38,709 nt of DNA from Oscillospiraceae bacterium (GTDB lineage: Bacteria > Bacillota > Clostridia > Oscillospirales > Acutalibacteraceae), in contig SVOA01000014.1 of assembly GCA_015066635.1 (NCBI GenBank), positions 1 to 38,709 of the forward strand, given 5' to 3'. Shown here piece by piece: positions 34,131 to 38,709 of the stretch; the first letter of the stretch is position 1, and every line of letters begins with the position of its first letter. The notes under the pieces were generated by a model. That model worked only from the letters and a program-made list of their open reading frames with translations, did no database searches and was not told the DNA's origin. A program made the translations under genes and the position numbers.

Positions 34131-34610
34131 CTATTCCATTACCAGACTGTCGAGATGCTCGCTCATAAACAGTCTTATATCGGTACCCTCTTTTGAACTG
34201 CCGCTGATATAAATGCGGCTGCCCTTAAAGGTATAATTCTTGATGTCGTCAAGGTTGTCCGTATCAAAGGATACGGTAAAGCCGTTACTTCCGTGACGGT
34301 CGGCAGTAATCTTTTCGCTGCCGTTAAAGTTCTTGGGAATATAAACTCCCGAGGAGCCGTCAACGAGTACAAACTGATACTCGTTAAAATCGTAAAACCA
34401 CGTCTTTGCGCTTCCCGTAACGACAACATGATATTTGGCAGAGTCAGCATATTCCGTATTCTCGGTAACTGAAATTCTGTCAACGGTAAAGTCCAGCTTA
34501 TGCCAGCGGTTTTTAAGCAGATTAAAGCCGAGAATAATCATAGCTATTAAAACTGCAACGGTCAGAGCGTAAAAGACGCCGACAGCCGCAACCTTATATT
34601 TTCTATCCAT
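34131..34610 (-). CDS. Unknown single-pass membrane protein
   Basis: A 159-residue protein with one N-terminal helix (about residues 7-32, VAAVGVFYALTVAVLIAMIILG) and a ~125-residue soluble part rich in alternating polar and hydrophobic residues, suggesting a beta-sandwich outside the cell. No catalytic motif or known family was recognised. ATG 34610 is chosen because AGAGGTG (34616-34622) is 5 nt upstream; a GTG two codons earlier lies inside the ribosome site. It follows comF by 30 nt and is probably the last gene of the recD2-comF operon. No terminator is visible between its stop and the valS promoter. Confidence 0.65.
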   Translation of the reverse strand: MDRKYKVAAVGVFYALTVAVLIAMIILGFNLLKNRWHKLDFTVDRISVTENTEYADSAKYHVVVTGSAKTWFYDFNEYQFVLVDGSSGVYIPKNFNGSEKITADRHGSNGFTVSFDTDNLDDIKNYTFKGSRIYISGSSKEGTDIRLFMSEHLDSLVME

Positions 34611-34640
34611 AGCCACACCTCTCAGGGTATTTTACCAACA

Positions 34641-35363
34641 TTAGTCCTCTGTGTCAATATTTTGTTTCCATTTTGCAACGGCAAAGCAGATGCAGTCAAC
34701 CTGCCCTGCGCCGTATATTTTAAGCAGCTTTGCACATTCGTTGAGCGTTGAGCCCGTTGTCTTGATATCGTCAACCAGCAGGATGTTTTTGCCTGCAAGC
34801 TCGTCCTTGTCCTTCAGATCAAATGCGGCAAAGACATTTCCCGTTCTGTCAAAGCGCGGCATACTGTGCTGAATACCTGTTTCGTAAATTTTGACAAGCG
34901 AATGGGAAACAGGTATTCCCGTAATTTCCGAAATACCGTCCGCAAGCAGTTCGCTCTGATTATATTCCCTTTTCCTTATTGTACTTCCCGATGCGGGAAC
35001 ATACATTATCAAATCGTAATGCGTATCGTCAAGGAAGCGCTCCCCAAGAGTGTCCGCCATATCGGCGGCGTATTCCTTTGCGAGAAACGGCAGGTTATTG
35101 AATTTGAGTCTGCTTACTGCGGTTTCGACGGCGCCCTCATAATAAAACGGTGCGGCAATTCTGTCGTAATAATGCTTTTTATTCTTACAGCTGCACTCGG
35201 ACTTGCTGTATCCGCAGTCAAAGCAAACTTCTCCGCTGATAACGGGAAGCTCTCTGCAGTTTTCGCAAATCTCATTTTCAGGCGCTATAACCTCTCCGCA
35301 GTATTTACAGCGTCTCGGAAAGAAAAGGCACAGCGCTCTGTCAAAAAACGAATTTCTTTTCAT
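34641..35363 (-). CDS. ComF family phosphoribosyltransferase-like protein
   Basis: A 240-residue protein. The N-terminal zinc-ribbon-like region has CKYCG, CENC, CFDCG and CSC (residues about 19-58); the C-terminal type I phosphoribosyltransferase fold contains the PRPP loop ILLVDDIKTTGSTLNECA (about 194-211) and KREYNQSELLA (about 132-142), both diagnostic of ComF/GntX. In competent Bacillus and Haemophilus, ComF aids uptake or processing of transforming DNA; in other bacteria its job is unclear. Its ATG overlaps the recD2 stop codon by 4 nt (ATGA), so the two are coupled. The recD2-comF link suggests a role with single-stranded DNA. Confidence 0.9.
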   Translation of the reverse strand: MKRNSFFDRALCLFFPRRCKYCGEVIAPENEICENCRELPVISGEVCFDCGYSKSECSCKNKKHYYDRIAAPFYYEGAVETAVSRLKFNNLPFLAKEYAADMADTLGERFLDDTHYDLIMYVPASGSTIRKREYNQSELLADGISEITGIPVSHSLVKIYETGIQHSMPRFDRTGNVFAAFDLKDKDELAGKNILLVDDIKTTGSTLNECAKLLKIYGAGQVDCICFAVAKWKQNIDTED

Positions 35364-37573
35364 TCCCCGTCCTCTAAAAGCATGGCTTTAAGCATTGAAT
35401 ACCGCCTTGTCTGTCTGTCGTTTTCCGCCATTTCGCAGATTTCATCCATTGACCCCACAAGGATAAGATTTTCCTTTGCCCTTGTAACTGCGGTATAGAG
35501 CAGATTTCTGTATTTAAGCTGCGGTATGACGTTTACCACGGGCATTATTACACAACGGAATTCGCTGCCCTGACTTTTATGCACGGTTACGGCGTAGGCA
35601 AGTTCAAGCTCTGCAGTCTGCTCCCTCAGATAGGTTGCCTCTCTGTCGTCATCAAAATGTATTACGGCTGTTTCGCCCTTTTTATCTATCTGCTTTATAA
35701 CTCCTATATCGCCGTTGAAAATTCCCGTGCCCGTCTCCGAGCCCTTCTCCCACTCTATGTCGTAATTATTCTTTATCTGCATAACCTTGTCGCCTTCGCG
35801 GAAGGTCTTGAAGCCGAAGCTGATTTCGTTCTTTTTGTCGGAATGCGGATTGACAAGCTGCTGAAGCACGGAATTAAGTCTGACAGTCCCCGCCTCGCCT
35901 TTCTTTGACGGGCAGACAACCTGAATATCGGTAAACGGGGAATATCCGTAAGCCTTTGGCAGTCTGTCCGAATAAAGCGACGCTACTGTTTCGGAGGCTG
36001 ACAGAGCCGAGCTTCTCTCCATAAAGAAAAAGTCGCTGTCCTTTTTGTCTGTTACTATAGCCTCGCCGTTTACAATTCTGTGCGCATTTGTAACAATAAG
36101 ACTGTTCATCGCCTGACGGAAAACCTCTCTGAGCTGAACAACAGGAAGAAGTCCTGAGCCGATCATATCGGACAGCACGTTACCTGCGCCGACAGCAGGC
36201 AGCTGGTCCGAGTCCCCGACCATAACAAGACGGCAGCCGAAAGGTACTGCGCAAAGAAGCGACGAGAAAAGACTTATGTCCACCATTGACAGTTCGTCCA
36301 CAATAAGCGCGTCGCATTCAAGCGGATTACGCAGATTTCTCTTGAAGGACGGTCTGTCATTCTCGTCCCACTCGACCTCAAGCAGACGGTGTATAGTCTT
36401 TGCCTCTCTGCCCGTAAGCTCGCTCATACGCTTTGCGGCTCTGCCCGTCGGAGCACAGAGCGAAACCTCAAGCCCTTCGTTTTCAAACAGTTTTATAATT
36501 CCGTTAAGCGTCGTCGTTTTGCCCGTACCGGGTCCGCCCGTTAATATGAGCATACCTCTGTTGACGGCGGTCTGAATTGCCTCCTTCTGCATCTCGGCGA
36601 ATTCTATGGACAACTGTTTCTCAACTGCCTCTATCTCTTTGTAAAGCGTCTTTCTGCCCGGAGGCGGAAAGCGTAGAAACTGCTTAATTCTGTCGCTGAT
36701 ATTCTTCTCCTCGTTATACGCGCCCGTAAGGAAAATGAATTCCTTTTTGCCGTCCGTCTTTGCAACAAGACGGTTTTGCGCCGTCATTTCGTCTATGAGA
36801 ATATCAACCGTATCCTCATCCGTGTCAAGATAAGCCGCGGCGGTTTTTATAAGCTTATTTCTCGGCAGGCAGGTATGTCCGTCGGAATAAAGATTATGCG
36901 TAACTATGTACTCTATGCCTGCTTTGATTCTGAAGCGGCTATCGGGAGGAGAAGGCAGTCGTGAACTGATTACCTCAGCCCTTTCAAAGCCTATGCCCGA
37001 CCCTGCGGCGCATAAATCAAACGGGTTTTCCTTAACCCTCTCCGCCGCAGACGAGCCGAAAAGCTTATATGCCTTGATACACTCATTGGGCGTCATACCG
37101 TACTCCTCAAGGCTCATCATTATACTTCTGACCGAGAACTGCGCGCGGAACTGAGCCGACATCTTTTTTGCCCTGTCGGCTGAAATTCCCTTTATTGACG
37201 CGAGCTTTTCGGGATGATTTTCAAGCACGTCAAACGCGTTCTCGCCGAAGCGTTCTATAATTCTCTCTGCCGTGGCCGGACCTATTCCCTTGACCGCACC
37301 CGAGGCAAGATAATTAAGCAGCTGCTCCGAGGTATGAGGCATTGAACGCTCGTATTCATCTGCCCTGAACTGTCTGCCGAAGGTCGCGTGATAAGTCCAC
37401 TCGCCTGATAATTTCAGTTCCTCGCCGACGGAAATATCGGCAAAAATACCGACAGCCGTAATGAGCGTGTCATCACAGCCTAATTCAAGCACGGTATATC
37501 CGTTCTGTTCGTTACGGAATTTTATGTCCTCAACGGTACCGCCGATTATTACTTTGTTTTCGGTTTCGTTCAT
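35360..37573 (-). CDS. recD2: ATP-dependent DNA helicase RecD2
   Basis: A 737-residue 5'-3' SF1B helicase. The N-terminal region has an OB-like part and tandem helix-hairpin-helix motifs (GAVKGIGPATAERIIERFGE and IKGISADRAKK, about residues 92-145). Walker A is LTGGPGTGKTTT (about 343-354), Walker B is LIVDELSMVD (about 428-437), VGDSDQLPAVGAG follows, and motifs near the C terminus (VTVHKSQGSEF, LLYTAVTRAKENL) are complete. It is the free-standing RecD found in organisms with AddAB rather than RecBCD, active in replication fork and mismatch repair. Its ATG overlaps the upstream small gene's stop by 4 nt. Confidence 0.95.
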   Translation of the reverse strand: MNETENKVIIGGTVEDIKFRNEQNGYTVLELGCDDTLITAVGIFADISVGEELKLSGEWTYHATFGRQFRADEYERSMPHTSEQLLNYLASGAVKGIGPATAERIIERFGENAFDVLENHPEKLASIKGISADRAKKMSAQFRAQFSVRSIMMSLEEYGMTPNECIKAYKLFGSSAAERVKENPFDLCAAGSGIGFERAEVISSRLPSPPDSRFRIKAGIEYIVTHNLYSDGHTCLPRNKLIKTAAAYLDTDEDTVDILIDEMTAQNRLVAKTDGKKEFIFLTGAYNEEKNISDRIKQFLRFPPPGRKTLYKEIEAVEKQLSIEFAEMQKEAIQTAVNRGMLILTGGPGTGKTTTLNGIIKLFENEGLEVSLCAPTGRAAKRMSELTGREAKTIHRLLEVEWDENDRPSFKRNLRNPLECDALIVDELSMVDISLFSSLLCAVPFGCRLVMVGDSDQLPAVGAGNVLSDMIGSGLLPVVQLREVFRQAMNSLIVTNAHRIVNGEAIVTDKKDSDFFFMERSSALSASETVASLYSDRLPKAYGYSPFTDIQVVCPSKKGEAGTVRLNSVLQQLVNPHSDKKNEISFGFKTFREGDKVMQIKNNYDIEWEKGSETGTGIFNGDIGVIKQIDKKGETAVIHFDDDREATYLREQTAELELAYAVTVHKSQGSEFRCVIMPVVNVIPQLKYRNLLYTAVTRAKENLILVGSMDEICEMAENDRQTRRYSMLKAMLLEDGE

Positions 37574-37905
37574 CTGAATATTTCCTTTAACTGTTCCTTG
37601 CCTACAAGGTATATTCCGTTGGTTTTTCTGCAGATATTAAGGCAGGTAAGTCTCTGCGCGTCCGTCATCCCCGTGTCGAGCACTATCACTTCCGCATAAC
37701 CCGAGTCTCCGAGCAAATCAATTTTCAGCTTTGCCTCATAAACCGCCTTTGTCAGTTCGCTTGTGCAAGACCCCGAGGGAATTATTATGTAATATTCGTA
37801 CTTTCTTTTCGGCGTAAGAGATTTGAGCATTATCCAGTAGGAAAGCATAAGCGTTCCGAACAGAATAAGGCACAGAAACACTATGCCGAAAAACACTCTC
37901 AACAT
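37570..37905 (-). CDS. Small single-pass membrane protein upstream of recD2 (unknown)
   Basis: A 111-residue protein: one N-terminal helix (about residues 3-28, VFFGIVFLCLILFGTLMLSYWIM), then a basic stretch (KSLTPKRKYEYY) and an alpha/beta-looking soluble part (YIIIPSGSC, EVIVLDTGMTD, GIYLVGKEQL). I recognise no family. The ATG is preceded by GAGGTGA, which is inside the 3' arm of the hairpin at 37913-37932. It lies 41 nt from the 3' end of RNase P RNA, with no room for a separate promoter, and overlaps recD2 by 4 nt. It may be expressed by read-through from rnpB or from a promoter within rnpB. Confidence 0.7.
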   Translation of the reverse strand: MLRVFFGIVFLCLILFGTLMLSYWIMLKSLTPKRKYEYYIIIPSGSCTSELTKAVYEAKLKIDLLGDSGYAEVIVLDTGMTDAQRLTCLNICRKTNGIYLVGKEQLKEIFR

Positions 37906-37932
37906 AAAATCACCTCATAGCATTGTATGAGG
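37906..37932 (-). terminator. Terminator-like hairpin after rnpB that contains a ribosome site
   Basis: On the minus strand CCTCATA - 6 nt - TATGAGG, then TGATTTT and the start codon of the next gene. The GAGG of the 3' arm is the Shine-Dalgarno sequence. The layout is the same as at 23914-23940. Confidence 0.65.
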
Positions 37933-37945
37933 CGATATATAAAAT

Positions 37946-38274
37946 GTGAGTACGCCTGTAAGCCGAGTTCTGTCGTTTAAAGCAGTTATCTATCTAGGCA
38001 TACCGTTACCGATATGCTCAAGCCATCCTTTGAAGTATCTGCCCAGCTGACAACTTCGCTCGATGTTGCATCGGGTAGGGTTTACCTGGCAATACCGTTA
38101 CCGATATTCCGGTGAGCTCTTACCTCGCCTTTCCACCCTTACCGTAAAAACGGCGGTATATCTCTATGCACTTTCCCGAAGGTCGCCCTTGGCGGCCGTT
38201 AGCCGTTACCCTGCTGTATGATGCTCGGACTTTCCTCATGGGCCGAAACCCATGCAACTGCTCAGCCTGCTCAC
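37946..38274 (-). ncRNA. rnpB: RNase P RNA, class A
   Basis: The minus strand shows the universal landmarks in order: GAGGAAAGTCCGAGC (near 38223-38240), GGCGACC..GGGAAAGTGC, GTAAGGGTGGAAAGGCGAGG, GTAAGAGCTCACC, GGTAAACCC, AGATAGATAACTGC and ACAGAACTCGGCTTACAGGC near the 3' end. P1 can be closed by GTGAG at the 5' end (38270-38274) and CTCAC at the 3' end (37946-37950). This ribozyme matures the 5' ends of tRNAs. Two hairpins with GTAA tetraloops, taken as P14 and P18, share an identical 16 nt sequence (38092-38107 and 38000-38015). The promoter at 38281-38309 places the start at about 38275. Confidence 0.95.
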
Positions 38275-38280
38275 AAATAT

Positions 38281-38309
38281 ATTTTAGTATAATTTGACTG
38301 CGATGTCAA
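38281..38309 (-). promoter_or_regulatory. SigA promoter of rnpB
   Basis: On the minus strand TTGACA (38304-38309), 17 bp, TAAAAT (38281-38286). The -35 box overlaps the stop codon of the deacetylase gene. The predicted start agrees with the rnpB 5' end. Confidence 0.88.
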
Positions 38310-38709
38310 TTATTGTAATCTCTCAGCGATTTAAAGGTATAGCCCTGCTGTCTTGCATAGTCTATTATTCTGCCGAGCGCCGCAGAGTTGTCCGGCGAAA
38401 CTGCGTGCAGCAGTATTACCGCGCCCGGATGAAGTCTCGCAGTTACCGTTTCAAAGGCATAGTCCGCGCCCTTCTGTCTTTTTAAATCCCAGTCGGAATA
38501 CGCGAGCGACCAGAATACGCATGTGTATCCGAAGGAATTGACAAGCTCTATCGCACAGTCCGAATACTCTCCCATAGGGAAACGGAAATACGGCTCGCTG
38601 TATCCGAAATTGGTGCGCAGATAGTCATCCATACCCTTTATTTCCTCAGACATCTCGGTTCTTGTAAGCTCGGGAAATGAAGGATGCGTAACAGAGTGGT
38701 TTCCTACTA
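38306..38709 (-). CDS. pdaA: PdaA-type polysaccharide deacetylase (C-terminal part; runs off the window)
   Basis: The coding frame is open to the edge of the window; 133 C-terminal codons are present. GNHSVTHPSFPEL holds the metal-binding His-x-x-x-His of the NodB domain, followed by FRFPMGEYS, VFWSLAYSDWDL and LHPGAVILLHAVSPDN. This combination fits PdaA, the N-acetylmuramic acid deacetylase needed to make muramic delta-lactam in the spore cortex, rather than a general chitooligosaccharide deacetylase. The usual RPP in FRPPxG is changed to RFP. The true start is beyond base 38709; the internal ATG at 38653 is not the start because the His motif lies upstream of it. The next feature downstream is rnpB. 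Confidence 0.85.
   Translation of the reverse strand, partial: VGNHSVTHPSFPELTRTEMSEEIKGMDDYLRTNFGYSEPYFRFPMGEYSDCAIELVNSFGYTCVFWSLAYSDWDLKRQKGADYAFETVTARLHPGAVILLHAVSPDNSAALGRIIDYARQQGYTFKSLRDYNN

Noticed and set aside
37946-38274. tmRNA or SRP RNA as alternative identity
   Set aside because: The order of GAGGAAAGTCC, AAGGGTGGAAAGGCGAGG and ACAGAACTCGGCTTACAG is specific to RNase P RNA; no tRNA-like end or tag frame is present.

Overview
The window looks like a chromosomal core segment of an anaerobic, endospore-forming member of the Clostridia, probably in the Ruminococcaceae/Oscillospiraceae neighbourhood. The reasons are spore genes (spoVAE, spoVAD, a pdaA-type deacetylase), a desulfoferrodoxin, T-box leaders, SigA promoters with 16-18 bp spacers, strong GGAGG-type ribosome sites and a CIRCE-controlled hrcA-grpE-dnaK-dnaJ operon. 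No prophage, transposon, CRISPR array, tRNA gene or rRNA gene was seen.

Layout. 1-5.1 kb: the start of spoVAE on the minus strand, a divergent aldo/keto reductase, then a GntR(YtrA-type)-ABC ATPase-giant permease operon with its own promoter and a near-perfect operator at the start site. 5.1-8.4 kb: a secreted G5/3D cell-wall protein (minus strand), an unusual AT-rich 0.55 kb gap with nested inverted repeats, then an RluA pseudouridine synthase and superoxide reductase. 8.4-13.1 kb: hrcA-grpE-dnaK-dnaJ. 13.4-18.6 kb (plus strand): serC-serA, O-acetylhomoserine sulfhydrylase and citrate synthase, i.e. serine, sulfur amino acid and 2-oxoglutarate/glutamate biosynthesis. 18.7-19.9 kb: spoVAD with a coupled 56-residue membrane peptide.

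20-30.4 kb (minus strand): a membrane-anchored metallophosphoesterase, a collapsed threonyl-tRNA synthetase gene that keeps an intact T-box leader, a class B penicillin-binding protein, a U32-family tRNA-hydroxylation protein, and an operon tmk - DUF2156 - GNAT - DJ-1/PfpI - 5-formyl-THF cyclo-ligase - mltG. The mltG/U32/PBP grouping recalls the yrrL-yrrO-yrrR region of Bacillus subtilis. 30.4-38.7 kb (minus strand): a GtrA-like membrane protein, valS with a valine T-box, a small anchored protein, comF, recD2, another small anchored protein, RNase P RNA (rnpB) and the 3' part of a PdaA-type deacetylase.

The most noteworthy points are: (1) the thrS remnant, reduced to its N-terminal TGS part and the last ~50 codons in different frames, behind a complete T-box that may now feed the metallophosphoesterase; (2) two stem-loops with terminator-like form that bury the ribosome site of the next gene; (3) identical P14 and P18 hairpins in RNase P RNA; (4) dispersed spoVA genes, one with a new small membrane partner; and (5) the structured but gene-free 6.5-6.9 kb interval. 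I do not see a clearly new defence or mobile system. All statements come from reading the sequence; no database or folding program was run.
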